Assembly (NCBI GenBank): GCA_964057225.1
Contig: OZ059900.1
Location: 23,761,638 to 23,825,637, forward strand
Direction: 5' to 3'
Origin: Auanema rhodensis
Taxonomy: Eukaryota; Nematoda; Chromadorea; Rhabditida; Rhabditidae
DNA: 64,000 nt
Part shown: positions 11,278-24,262 of the stretch, piece by piece
Numbering within the stretch: position 1 is the stretch's first letter
Layout of the letters: each line of letters opens with the position of its first letter
Translations under genes and position numbers: made by a program
Notes under the pieces: generated by a model
The model's database searches: none
Told to the model about the DNA's origin: nothing
The model's input: the letters and a program-made list of their open reading frames with translations, nothing else

Positions 11278-14200
11278 TATGCTAATTTCCTTAATTTTCT
11301 AACCCCTGTTTTTTTGTCGTGAAAGTGGAACTAGACGTTGTACAAACAATTTTGAGCTAGGTTTCATTGACATTGCATGAGTTTGAACACATGAAATCGT
11401 AAGTCAAAACCTCGTTTACAGCGAAAATTCCAAAAACTGGTTTTCCAGCATAATAAAATATTTCTCATGAGAAATACTGTGTTTTTGTATTTTTCTAGTG
11501 TTCAGCATGTGAAATGCTTCATTTTAGTATGTAACACGCTGAAATTCGTTGCATTTGACGACTCATTTGAACAAAAATCGTTTAAATCAATATTAGCCAT
11601 AAGGGGCGTGCCCTCAGAATATGCTAATTTCCTTAATTTTCTAACCCCTGTTTTTTTGTCGTGAAAGTGGAACTAGACGTTGTACAAACAATTTTGAGCT
11701 AGGTTTCATTGACATTGCATGAGTTTGAACACATGAAATCGTAAGTCAAATCCTTGTTTACAGCGAAATTTCCAAAAACTGGTTTTCCAGCATAATAAAA
11801 TATTTCTCATGGGAAATACTGTGTTTTTGTATTTTTCTAGTGTTCAGCATGTGAAATGCTTCATTTTAGTATGTAACACGCTGAAATTCGTTGCATTTGA
11901 CGACTCATATGAACAAAAATCGTTTAAATCAATATTAGCCATAAGGGGCGTGCCCTCAGAATATGCTAATTTCCTTAATTTTCTAACCCCTGTTTTTTTG
12001 TCGTGAAAGTGGAACTAGACGTTGTACAAACAATTTTGAGCTAGGTTTCATTGACATTGCATGAGTTTGAACACATGAAATCGTAAGTCAAAACCTTGTT
12101 TACAGCGAAATTTCCAAAAACTGTTTTTCCAGCATAATAAAATATTTCTCATGGGAAATACTGTGTTTTTGTACTTTTCTAGTGTTCAGCATGTAAAATG
12201 CTTCATTTTAGTATGTAACACGCTGAAATTCGTTGCATTTGACTACTCATATGAACAAAAATCGATTTAATCAATATTAGCCATAAGGGGCGTGCCCTCA
12301 GAATATGCTAATTTCCTTAATTTTCTAACCCCTGTTTTTTTGTCGTGAAAGTGGAACTAGACGTTGTACAAACAATTTTGAGCTAGGTTTCATTGACATT
12401 GCATGAGTTTGAACACATGAAATCGTAAGTCAAAACCTCGTTTACAGCGAAAATTCCAAAAACTGGTTTTCCAGCATAATAAAATATTTCTCATGAGAAA
12501 TACTGTGTTTTTGTATTTTTCTAGTGTTCAGCATGTAAAATGCTTCATTTTAGTATGTAACACGCTGAAATTCGTTGCATTTGACGACTCATATGAACAA
12601 AAATCGTTTAAATCAATATTAGCCATAAGGGGCGTGCCCTCAGAATATGCTAATTTCCTTAATTTTCTAACCCCTGTTTTTTTGTCGTGAAAGTGGAACT
12701 AGACGTTGTACAAACAATTTTGAGCTAGGTTTCATTGACATTGCATGAGTTTGAACACATGAAATCGTAAGTCAAAACCTTGTTTACAGCGAAATTTCCA
12801 AAAACTGGTTTTCCAGCATAATAAAATATTTCTCATGGGAAATACTGTGTTTTTGTATTTTTCTAGTGTTCAGCATGTGAAATGCTTCATTTTAGTATGT
12901 AACACGCTGAAATTCGTTGCATTTGACGACTCATATGAACAAAAATCGTTTAAATCAATATTAGCCATAAGGGGCGTGCCCTCAGAATATGCTAATTTCC
13001 TTAATTTTCTAACCCCTGTTTTTTTGTCGTGAAAGTGGAACTAGACGTTGTACAAACAATTTTGAGCTAGGTTTCATTGACATTGCATGAGTTTGAACAC
13101 ATGAAATCGTAAGTCAAAACCTTGTTTACAGCGAAATTTCCAAAAACTGTTTTTCCAGCATAATAAAATATTTCTAATGGGAAATACTGTGTTTTTGTAC
13201 TTTTCTAGTGTTCAGCATGTAAAATGCTTCATTTTAGTATGTAACACGCTGAAATTCGTTGCATTTGACTACTCATATGAACAAAAATCGATTTAATCAA
13301 TATTAGCCATAAGGGGCGTGCCCTCAGAATATGCTAATTTCCTTAATTTTCTAACCCCTGTTTTTTTGTCGTGAAAGTGGAACTAGACGTTGTACAAACA
13401 ATTTTGAGCTAGGTTTCATTGACATTGCATGAGTTTGAACACATGAAATCGTAAGTCAAAACCTCGTTTACAGCGAAAATTCCAAAAACTGGTTTTCCAG
13501 CATAATAAAATATTTCTCATGAGAAATACTGTGTTTTTGTATTTTTCTAGTGTTCAGCATGTAAAATGCTTCATTTTAGTATGTAACACGCTGAAATTCG
13601 TTGCATTTGACGACTCATATGAACAAAAATCGTTTAAATCAATATTAGCCATAAGGGGCGTGCCCTCAGAATATGCTAATTTCCTTAATTTTCTAACCCC
13701 TGTTTTTTTGTCGTGAAAGTGGAACTAGACGTTGTACAAACAATTTTGAGCTAGGTTTCATTGACATTGCATGAGTTTGAACACATGAAATCGTAAGTCA
13801 AAACCTTGTTTACAGCGAAATTTCCAAAAACTGGTTTTCCAGCATAATAAAATATTTCTCATGGGAAATACTGTGTTTTTGTATTTTTCTAGTGTTCAGC
13901 ATGTGAAATGCTTCATTTAAGTATGTAACACGCTGAAATTCGTTGCATTTGACGACTCATATGAACAAAAATCGTTTAAATCAATATTAGCCATAAGGGG
14001 CGTGCCCTCAGAATATGCTAATTTCCTTAATTTTCTAACCCCTGTTTTTTTGTCGTGAAAGTGGAACTAGACGTTGTACAAACAATTTTGAGCTAGGTTT
14101 CATTGACATTGCATGAGTTTGAACACATGAAATCGTAAGTCAAAACCTTGTTTACAGCGAAATTTCCAAAAACTGTTTTTCCAGCATAATAAAATATTTC

Positions 14201-14355
14201 TCATGGGAAATACTGTGTTTTTGTACTTTTCTAGTGTTCAGCATGTAAAATGGTTCATTTTAGTATGTAACACGCTGAAATTCGTTGCATTTGACTACTC
14301 ATATGAACAAAAATCGATTTAATCAATATTAGCCATAAGGGGCGTGCCCTCAGAA
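11278..14355 (+). repeat. Three-monomer HOR, 1026 bp, three further copies
   Basis: P-Q-O copies start at 11278, 12304 and 13330. The first copy has a P unit with 'gtgaaatgc' and 'gactcatttgaac'. The O unit at 12988 has a private 'tctaatggg'. The last two units carry 'catttaag' and 'aaaatggttc', as at 10252-10935, so 12304-14355 closely repeats 8884-10935 at an offset of 3420 bp. Confidence 0.9.
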
Positions 14356-16064
14356 TATGCTAATTTCCTTAATTTTCTAACCCCTGTTTTTTTGTCGTGA
14401 AAGTGGAACTAAACGTTGTACAAACAATTTTGAGCTAGGTTTCATTGACATTGCATGAGTTTGAACACATGAAATCGTAAGTCAAAACCTTGTTTACAGC
14501 GAAATTTCCAAAAACTGGTTTTCCAGCATAATAAAATATTTCTCATGGGAAATACTGTGTTTTTGTATTTTTCTAGTGTTCAGCATGTAAAATACTTCAT
14601 TTAAGTATGTAACACGCTGAAATTCGTTGCATTTGACGACTCATATGAACAAAAATCGATTTAATCAATATTAGCCATAAGGGGCGTGCCCTCAGAATAT
14701 GCTAATTTCCTTAATTTTCTAACCCCTGTTTTTTTGTCGTGAAAGTGGAACTAGACGTTGTACAAACAATTTTGAGCTAGGTTTCATTGACATTGCATGA
14801 GTTTGAACACATGAAATCGTAAGTCAAAACCTTGTTTACAGCGAAATTTCCAAAAACTGGTTTTCCAGCATAATAAAATATTTCTCATGGGAAATACTGT
14901 GTTTTTGTATTTTTCTAGTGTTCAGCATGTAAAATACTTCATTTAAGTATGTAACACGCTAAAATTCGTTGCATTTGACGACTCATATGAACAAAAATCG
15001 ATTTAATCAATATTAGCCATAAGGGGCGTGCCCTCAGAATATGCTAATTTCCTAAATTTTCTAACCCCTGTTTTTTTGTCGTGAAAGTGGAACTAGACGT
15101 TGTACAAACAATTTTGAGCTAGGTTTCATTGACATTGCATGAGTTTGAACACATGAAATCGTAAGTCAAAACCTTGTTTACAGCGAAATTTCCAAAAACT
15201 GGTTTTCCAGCATAATAAAATATTTCTCATGAGAAATACTGTGTTTTTGTATTTTTCTAGTGTTCAGCATGTAAAATGCTTCATTTTAGTATGTAACACG
15301 CTGAAATTCGTTGCATTTGACGACTCATATGAACAAAAATCGATTTAATCAATATTAGCCATAAGGGGCGTGCCCTCAGAATATGCTAATTTCCTTAATT
15401 TTCTAACCCCTGTTTTTTGTCGTGAAAGTGGAACTAAACGTTGTAGGAACAATTTTGAGCTAGGTTTCATTGACATTGCATGAGTTTGAACACATGAAAT
15501 CGTAAGTCAAAACCTTGTTTACAGCGAAATTTCCAAAAACTGGTTTTCCAGCATAATAAAATATTTCTCATGGGAAATACTGTGTTTTTGTGTTTTTCTA
15601 GTGTTCAGCATGTAAAATGCTTCATTTTGGTATGTAACACACTGAAATTCGTTGCATTTGACGACTCATATGAACAAAAATCGATTTAATCAATATTAGC
15701 CATAAGGGGCGTGCCCTCAGAATATGCTAATTTCCTTAATTTTCTAACCCCTGTTTTTTTGTCGTGAAAGTGGAACTAGACGTTGTACAAACAATTTTGA
15801 GCTAGGTTTCATTGACATTGCATGAGTTTGAACACATGAAATCGTAAGTCAAAACCTTGTTTACAGCGAAATTTCCAAAAACTGGTTTTCCAGCATAATA
15901 AAATATTTCTCATGAGAAATACTGTGTTTTTGTATTTTTCTAGTGTTCAGCATGTAAAATACTTCATTTTAGTATGTAACACGCTGAAATTCGTTGCATT
16001 TGACGACTCATATGAACAAAAATCGATTTAATCAATATTAGCCATAAGGGGCGTGCCCTCAGAA
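12646..16064 (+). repeat. Ten-monomer block, first copy of a 13-monomer-offset duplication
   Basis: Ten monomers here recur at 17089-20506 in the same order. They comprise Q-O-P-Q'-O' and then five units with private marks: 'aactaaacg' with 'acttcatttaag' at 14356, 'gctaaaattcg' at 14698, 'aaattttct' with 'catgagaaat' at 15040, 'ttgtgtttttc' with 'ttggtatgtaacacactg' at 15382, and 'catgagaaat' with 'acttcattttag' at 15723. The offset is 4443 bp, falling to 4442 bp after a one-base loss in 'cattaag' near 18359. Confidence 0.9.
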
Positions 16065-16747
16065 TATGCTAATTTCCTTAATTTTCTAACCCCTGTTTTT
16101 TGTCGTGAAAGTGGAACTAGACGTTGTAGGAACAATTTTGAGCTAGGTTTCATTGACATTGCAAGAGTTTGAACACATGAAATCGTAAGTCAAAACCTTG
16201 TTTACAGCGAAATTTCCAAAAACTGGTTTTCCAGCATAATAAAATATTTCTCATGGGAAAAACTGTGTTTTTGTATTTTTCTAGTGTTCAGCATGTAAAA
16301 TGCTTCATTTTAGTATGTAACACGCTGAAATTCGTTGCATTTGACGACTCATATGAACAAAAATCGATTTAATCAATATTAGCCATAAGGGGCGTGCCCT
16401 CAGAATATGCTAATTTCCTTAATTTTCTAACCCCTGTTTTTTTGTCGTGAAAGTGGAACTAGACGTTGTACAAACAATTTTGAGCTAGGTTTCATTGACA
16501 TTGCATGAGTTTGAACATATGAAATCGTAAGTCAAAACCTTGTTTACAGCGAAATTTCCAAAAACTGGTTTTCCAGCATAATAAAATATTTCTCATGGGA
16601 AATACTGTGTTTTTGTATTTTTTTAGTGTTCAGCATGTAAAATGCTTCATTTTAGTATGTAACACGCTGAAATTCGTTGCATTTGACGACTCATATGAAC
16701 AAAAATCGATTTAATCAATATTAGCCATAAGGAGCGTGCCCTCAGAA
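16065..16747 (+). repeat. Two monomers with private variants, copied at 21874
   Basis: The unit at 16065 has six Ts, 'taggaac', 'gcaagag' and 'gggaaaaac'. The unit at 16406 has 'gaacatatg', 'tttttttagtg' and 'aaggagcg'. Both recur in the same order at 21874-22556. They therefore belong to the same duplicated segment as 12646-16064, but are displaced in the second copy by the extra four-monomer insertion. Confidence 0.88.
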
Positions 16748-17088
16748 TATGCTAATTTCCTTAATTTTCTAACCCCTGTTTTTTGTCGTGAAAGTGGAAC
16801 TAGACGTTGTAGGAACAATTTTGAGCTAGGTTTCATTGACATTGCATGAGTTTGAACACATGAAATCGTAAGTCAAAACCTTGTTTACAGCGAAATTTCC
16901 AAAAACTGTTTTTCCAGCATAATAAAATATTTCTCATGGGAAATACTGTGTTTTTGTATTTTTCTAGTGTTCAGCATGTGAAATGCTTCATTTTAGTATG
17001 TAACACGCTGAAATTCGTTGCATTTGACGACTCATATGAACAAAAATCGTTTAAATCAATATTAGCCATAAGGGGCGTGCCCTCAGAA
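16748..17088 (+). repeat. Chimeric monomer at a duplication edge
   Basis: The unit starts with six Ts and 'taggaac', like the unit at 22557. It has 'aactgtttttcc' near 16905, then continues as a Q-type unit ('gtgaaatgc', 'cgtttaaat'). It sits exactly where the duplicated block 17089-20506 begins. It therefore probably records the crossover that created the 13-monomer duplication. Confidence 0.75.
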
Positions 17089-20000
17089 TATGCTAATTTC
17101 CTTAATTTTCTAACCCCTGTTTTTTTGTCGTGAAAGTGGAACTAGACGTTGTACAAACAATTTTGAGCTAGGTTTCATTGACATTGCATGAGTTTGAACA
17201 CATGAAATCGTAAGTCAAAACCTTGTTTACAGCGAAATTTCCAAAAACTGGTTTTCCAGCATAATAAAATATTTCTCATGGGAAATACTGTGTTTTTGTA
17301 TTTTTCTAGTGTTCAGCATGTGAAATGCTTCATTTTAGTATGTAACACGCTGAAATTCGTTGCATTTGACGACTCATATGAACAAAAATCGTTTAAATCA
17401 ATATTAGCCATAAGGGGCGTGCCCTCAGAATATGCTAATTTCCTTAATTTTCTAACCCCTGTTTTTTTGTCGTGAAAGTGGAACTAGACGTTGTACAAAC
17501 AATTTTGAGCTAGGTTTCATTGACATTGCATGAGTTTGAACACATGAAATCGTAAGTCAAAACCTTGTTTACAGCGAAATTTCCAAAAACTGTTTTTCCA
17601 GCATAATAAAATATTTCTCATGGGAAATACTGTGTTTTTGTACTTTTCTAGTGTTCAGCATGTAAAATGCTTCATTTTAGTATGTAACACGCTGAAATTC
17701 GTTGCATTTGACTACTCATATGAACAAAAATCGATTTAATCAATATTAGCCATAAGGGGCGTGCCCTCAGAATATGCTAATTTCCTTAATTTTCTAACCC
17801 CTGTTTTTTTGTCGTGAAAGTGGAACTAGACGTTGTACAAACAATTTTGAGCTAGGTTTCATTGACATTGCATGAGTTTGAACACATGAAATCGTAAGTC
17901 AAAACCTCGTTTACAGCGAAAATTCCAAAAACTGGTTTTCCAGCATAATAAAATATTTCTCATGAGAAATACTGTGTTTTTGTATTTTTCTAGTGTTCAG
18001 CATGTAAAATGCTTCATTTTAGTATGTAACACGCTGAAATTCGTTGCATTTGACGACTCATATGAACAAAAATCGTTTAAATCAATATTAGCCATAAGGG
18101 GCGTGCCCTCAGAATATGCTAATTTCCTTAATTTTCTAACCCCTGTTTTTTTGTCGTGAAAGTGGAACTAGACGTTGTACAAACAATTTTGAGCTAGGTT
18201 TCATTGACATTGCATGAGTTTGAACACATGAAATCGTAAGTCAAAACCTTGTTTACAGCGAAATTTCCAAAAACTGGTTTTCCAGCATAATAAAATATTT
18301 CTCATGGGAAATACTGTGTTTTTGTATTTTTCTAGTGTTCAGCATGTGAAATGCTTCATTAAGTATGTAACACGCTGAAATTCGTTGCATTTGACGACTC
18401 ATATGAACAAAAATCGTTTAAATCAATATTAGCCATAAGGGGCGTGCCCTCAGAATATGCTAATTTCCTTAATTTTCTAACCCCTGTTTTTTTGTCGTGA
18501 AAGTGGAACTAGACGTTGTACAAACAATTTTGAGCTAGGTTTCATTGACATTGCATGAGTTTGAACACATGAAATCGTAAGTCAAAACCTTGTTTACAGC
18601 GAAATTTCCAAAAACTGTTTTTCCAGCATAATAAAATATTTCTCATGGGAAATACTGTGTTTTTGTACTTTTCTAGTGTTCAGCATGTAAAATGGTTCAT
18701 TTTAGTATGTAACACGCTGAAATTCGTTGCATTTGACTACTCATATGAACAAAAATCGATTTAATCAATATTAGCCATAAGGGGCGTGCCCTCAGAATAT
18801 GCTAATTTCCTTAATTTTCTAACCCCTGTTTTTTTGTCGTGAAAGTGGAACTAAACGTTGTACAAACAATTTTGAGCTAGGTTTCATTGACATTGCATGA
18901 GTTTGAACACATTAAATCGTAAGTCAAAACCTTGTTTACAGCGAAATTTCCAAAAACTGGTTTTCCAGCATAATAAAATATTTCTCATGGGAAATACTGT
19001 GTTTTTGTATTTTTCTAGTGTTCAGCATGTAAAATACTTCATTTAAGTATGTAACACGCTGAAATTCGTTGCATTTGACGACTCATATGAACAAAAATCG
19101 ATTTAATCAATATTAGCCATAAGGGGCGTGCCCTCAGAATATGCTAATTTCCTTAATTTTCTAACCCCTGTTTTTTTGTCGTGAAAGTGGAACTAGACGT
19201 TGTACAAACAATTTTGAGCTAGGTTTCATTGACATTGCATGAGTTTGAACACATGAAATCGTAAGTCAAAACCTTGTTTACAGCGAAATTTCCAAAAACT
19301 GGTTTTCCAGCATAATAAAATATTTCTCATGGGAAATACTGTGTTTTTGTATTTTTCTAGTGTTCAGCATGTAAAATACTTCATTTAAGTATGTAACACG
19401 CTAAAATTCGTTGCATTTGACGACTCATATGAACAAAAATCGATTTAATCAATATTAGCCATAAGGGGCGTGCCCTCAGAATATGCTAATTTCCTAAATT
19501 TTCTAACCCCTGTTTTTTTGTCGTGAAAGTGGAACTAGACGTTGTACAAACAATTTTGAGCTAGGTTTCATTGACATTGCATGAGTTTGAACACATGAAA
19601 TCGTAAGTCAAAACCTTGTTTACAGCGAAATTTCCAAAAACTGGTTTTCCAGCATAATAAAATATTTCTCATGAGAAATACTGTGTTTTTGTATTTTTCT
19701 AGTGTTCAGCATGTAAAATGCTTCATTTTAGTATGTAACACGCTGAAATTCGTTGCATTTGACGACTCATATGAACAAAAATCGATTTAATCAATATTAG
19801 CCATAAGGGGCGTGCCCTCAGAATATGCTAATTTCCTTAATTTTCTAACCCCTGTTTTTTGTCGTGAAAGTGGAACTAAACGTTGTAGGAACAATTTTGA
19901 GCTAGGTTTCATTGACATTGCATGAGTTTGAACACATGAAATCGTAAGTCAAAACCTTGTTTACAGCGAAATTTCCAAAAACTGGTTTTCCAGCATAATA

Positions 20001-20506
20001 AAATATTTCTCATGGGAAATACTGTGTTTTTGTGTTTTTCTAGTGTTCAGCATGTAAAATGCTTCATTTTGGTATGTAACACACTGAAATTCGTTGCATT
20101 TGACGACTCATATGAACAAAAATCGATTTAATCAATATTAGCCATAAGGGGCGTGCCCTCAGAATATGCTAATTTCCTTAATTTTCTAACCCCTGTTTTT
20201 TTGTCGTGAAAGTGGAACTAGACGTTGTACAAACAATTTTGAGCTAGGTTTCATTGACATTGCATGAGTTTGAACACATGAAATCGTAAGTCAAAACCTT
20301 GTTTACAGCGAAATTTCCAAAAACTGGTTTTCCAGCATAATAAAATATTTCTCATGAGAAATACTGTGTTTTTGTATTTTTCTAGTGTTCAGCATGTAAA
20401 ATACTTCATTTTAGTATGTAACACGCTGAAATTCGTTGCATTTGACGACTCATATGAACAAAAATCGATTTAATCAATATTAGCCATAAGGGGCGTGCCC
20501 TCAGAA
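17089..20506 (+). repeat. Ten-monomer block, second copy
   Basis: This copies 12646-16064. Differences I see are 'tctcatggg' here versus 'tctaatggg' in the first copy (unit 12988), 'cattaag' versus 'catttaag' (about 18359), and 'cacattaaatcg' versus 'cacatgaaatcg' (about 18912). Its last four units (19140-20506) are themselves repeated immediately downstream. Confidence 0.9.
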
Positions 20507-21873
20507 TATGCTAATTTCCTTAATTTTCTAACCCCTGTTTTTTTGTCGTGAAAGTGGAACTAGACGTTGTACAAACAATTTTGAGCTAGGTTTCATTGAC
20601 ATTGCATGAGTTTGAACACATGAAATCGTAAGTCAAAACCTTGTTTACAGCGAAATTTCCAAAAACTGGTTTTCCAGCATAATAAAATATTTCTCATGGG
20701 AAATACTGTGTTTTTGTATTTTTCTAGTGTTCAGCATGTAAAATACTTCATTTAAGTATGTAACACGCTAAAATTCGTTGCATTTGACGACTCATATGAA
20801 CAAAAATCGATTTAATCAATATTAGCCATAAGGGGCGTGCCCTCAGAATATGCTAATTTCCTAAATTTTCTAACCCCTGTTTTTTTGTCGTGAAAGTGGA
20901 ACTAGACGTTGTACAAACAATTTTGAGCTAGGTTTCATTGACATTGCATGAGTTTGAACACATGAAATCGTAAGTCAAAACCTTGTTTACAGCGAAATTT
21001 CCAAAAACTGGTTTTCCAGCATAATAAAATATTTCTCATGAGAAATACTGTGTTTTTGTATTTTTCTAGTGTTCAGCATGTAAAATGCTTCATTTTAGTA
21101 TGTAACACGCTGAAATTCGTTGCATTTGACGACTCATATGAACAAAAATCGATTTAATCAATATTAGCCATAAGGGGCGTGCCCTCAGAATATGCTAATT
21201 TCCTTAATTTTCTAACCCCTGTTTTTTGTCGTGAAAGTGGAACTAAACGTTGTAGGAACAATTTTGAGCTAGGTTTCATTGACATTGCATGAGTTTGAAC
21301 ACATGAAATCGTAAGTCAAAACCTTGTTTACAGCGAAATTTCCAAAAACTGGTTTTCCAGCATAATAAAATATTTCTCATGGGAAATACTGTGTTTTTGT
21401 GTTTTTCTAGTGTTCAGCATGTAAAATGCTTCATTTTGGTATGTAACACACTGAAATTCGTTGCATTTGACGACTCATATGAACAAAAATCGATTTAATC
21501 AATATTAGCCATAAGGGGCGTGCCCTCAGAATATGCTAATTTCCTTAATTTTCTAACCCCTGTTTTTTTGTCGTGAAAGTGGAACTAGACGTTGTACAAA
21601 CAATTTTGAGCTAGGTTTCATTGACATTGCATGAGTTTGAACACATGAAATCGTAAGTCAAAACCTTGTTTACAGCGAAATTTCCAAAAACTGGTTTTCC
21701 AGCATAATAAAATATTTCTCATGAGAAATACTGTGTTTTTGTATTTTTCTAGTGTTCAGCATGTAAAATACTTCATTTTAGTATGTAACACGCTGAAATT
21801 CGTTGCATTTGACGACTCATATGAACAAAAATCGATTTAATCAATATTAGCCATAAGGGGCGTGCCCTCAGAA
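19140..21873 (+). repeat. Four-monomer tandem duplication, about 1367 bp, two copies
   Basis: Units at 19140, 19482, 19824 and 20165 are followed by the same four units at 20507, 20849, 21191 and 21532. Shared private marks, in order, are 'gctaaaattcg', 'aaattttct' with 'catgagaaat', 'aactaaacgttgtagg' with 'ttgtgttttt' and 'aacacactg', and 'acttcattttag'. The first copy at 14698-16064 lacks this extra tandem copy, so the event followed the 13-monomer-offset duplication or one copy was lost from the older block. Confidence 0.9.
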
Positions 21874-22556
21874 TATGCTAATTTCCTTAATTTTCTAACC
21901 CCTGTTTTTTGTCGTGAAAGTGGAACTAGACGTTGTAGGAACAATTTTGAGCTAGGTTTCATTGACATTGCAAGAGTTTGAACACATGAAATCGTAAGTC
22001 AAAACCTTGTTTACAGCGAAATTTCCAAAAACTGGTTTTCCAGCATAATAAAATATTTCTCATGGGAAAAACTGTGTTTTTGTATTTTTCTAGTGTTCAG
22101 CATGTAAAATGCTTCATTTTAGTATGTAACACGCTGAAATTCGTTGCATTTGACGACTCATATGAACAAAAATCGATTTAATCAATATTAGCCATAAGGG
22201 GCGTGCCCTCAGAATATGCTAATTTCCTTAATTTTCTAACCCCTGTTTTTTTGTCGTGAAAGTGGAACTAGACGTTGTACAAACAATTTTGAGCTAGGTT
22301 TCATTGACATTGCATGAGTTTGAACATATGAAATCGTAAGTCAAAACCTTGTTTACAGCGAAATTTCCAAAAACTGGTTTTCCAGCATAATAAAATATTT
22401 CTCATGGGAAATACTGTGTTTTTGTATTTTTTTAGTGTTCAGCATGTAAAATGCTTCATTTTAGTATGTAACACGCTGAAATTCGTTGCATTTGACGACT
22501 CATATGAACAAAAATCGATTTAATCAATATTAGCCATAAGGAGCGTGCCCTCAGAA
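21874..22556 (+). repeat. Two monomers, second copy of 16065-16747
   Basis: The two units carry the same private marks as 16065-16747: 'gcaagag', 'gggaaaaac', 'gaacatatg', 'tttttttagtg' and 'aaggagcg'. The offset to the first copy is 5809 bp, which is the 4442-bp duplication offset plus the 1367-bp nested duplication. Confidence 0.88.
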
Positions 22557-24262
22557 TATGCTAATTTCCTTAATTTTCTAACCCCTGTTTTTTGTCGTGA
22601 AAGTGGAACTAGACGTTGTAGGAACAATTTTGAGCTAGGTTTCATTGACATTGCATGAGTTTGAACACATGAAATCGTAAGTCAAAACCTTGTTTACAAC
22701 GAAATTTCCAAAAACTGGTTTTCCAGCATAATAAAATATTTCTCTTGGGAAATACTGTGTTTTTGTATTTTTCTAGTGTTCAGCATGTAAAATACTTCAT
22801 TTAAGTATGTAACACGCTGAAATTCGTTGCATTTGACGACTCATATGAACAAAAATCGATTTAATCAATATTAGCCATAAGGGGCGTGCCCTCAGAATAT
22901 GCTAATTTCCTAAATTTTCTAACCCCTGTTTTTTTGTCGTGAAAGTGGAACTAGACGTTGTACGAACAATTTTGAGCTAGGTTTCATTGACATTGCATGA
23001 GTTTGAACACATGAAATCGTATATCAAACCTTGTTTACAGCGAAATTTCCAAAAACTGGTTTTCCAGCATAATAAAATATTTCTCATGGGAAATACTGTG
23101 TTTTTGTATTTTTCTAGTGTTCAGCATGTAAAATGCTTCATTTTAGTATGTAACACGCTGAAATTCGTTGCATTTGACTACTCATATGAACAAAAATCGA
23201 TTTAATCAATATTAGCCATAAGGGGCGTGCCCTCAGAATATGCTAATTTCCTTAATTTTCTAACCCTTGTTTTTTTGTCGTGAAAGTGGAACTAGACAAT
23301 GTACAAACAATTTTGAGCTAGGTTTCATTGACATTGCATGAGTTTGAACACATGAAATCGTAAGTCAAAACCTTGTTTACAGCGAAATTTCCAAAAACTG
23401 GTTTTCCAGCATAATAAAATATTTCTCATGAGAAATACTGTGTTTTTGTATTTTTCTAGTGTTCAGCATGTAAAATGCTTCATTTTAGTATGTAACACGC
23501 TGAAATTCGTTGCATTTGACGACTCATATGAACAAAAATCGATTTAATCAATATTAGCCATAAGGAGCGTGCCCTCAGAATATGCTAATTTCCTTAATTT
23601 TCTAACCCCTGTTTTTTGTCGTGAAAGTGGAACTAGACGTTGTAGGAACAATTTTGAGCTAGGTTTCATTGACATTGCATGAGTTTGAACACATGAAATC
23701 GTAAGTCAAAACCTTGTTTACAGCGAAATTTCCAAAAACTGGTTTTCCAGCATAATAAAATATTTCTCTTGGGAAATACTGTGTTTTTGTATTTTTCTAG
23801 TGTTCAGCATGTAAAATACTTCATTTAAGTATGTAACACGCTGAAATTCGTTGCATTTGACGACTCATATGAACAAAAATCGATTTAATCAATATTAGCC
23901 ATAAGGGGCGTGCCCTCAGAATATGCTAATTTCCTAAATTTTCTAACCCCTGTTTTTTTGTCGTGAAAGTGGAACTAGACGTTGTACGAACAATTTTGAG
24001 CTAGGTTTCATTGACATTGCATGAGTTTGAACACATGAAATCGTATATCAAACCTTGTTTACAGCGAAATTTCCAAAAACTGGTTTTCCAGCATAATAAA
24101 ATATTTCTCATGGGAAATACTGTGTTTTTGTATTTTTCTAGTGTTCAGCATGTAAAATGCTTCATTTTAGTATGTAACACGCTGAAATTCGTTGCATTTG
24201 ACTACTCATATGAACAAAAATCGATTTAATCAATATTAGCCATAAGGGGCGTGCCCTCAGAA
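22557..24262 (+). repeat. Five-monomer tract with a 1024-bp internal repeat
   Basis: The units at 22557 and 22898 are copied at 23581 and 23922. The marks are 'tctcttggg' with 'acttcatttaag' in the first of each pair, and 'tacgaac', 'cgtatatcaaacc' and 'gactact' in the second. The middle unit (23239) has 'acccttg', a private 'gacaatgtac', 'catgagaaat' and 'aaggagcg'. Some 'tctcttggg' and 'tatatcaaacc' types reappear later (about 40674, 45457, 46482 and 26316). Confidence 0.85.

Noticed and set aside
22987-23205. 72-codon open frame (also at 24011 and 26405)
   Set aside because: It is opened by the 'gtatatcaaacc' variant, which lacks one A relative to the usual sequence and so shifts frame into the same satellite frame. 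It exists in only three units and has no coding signature.
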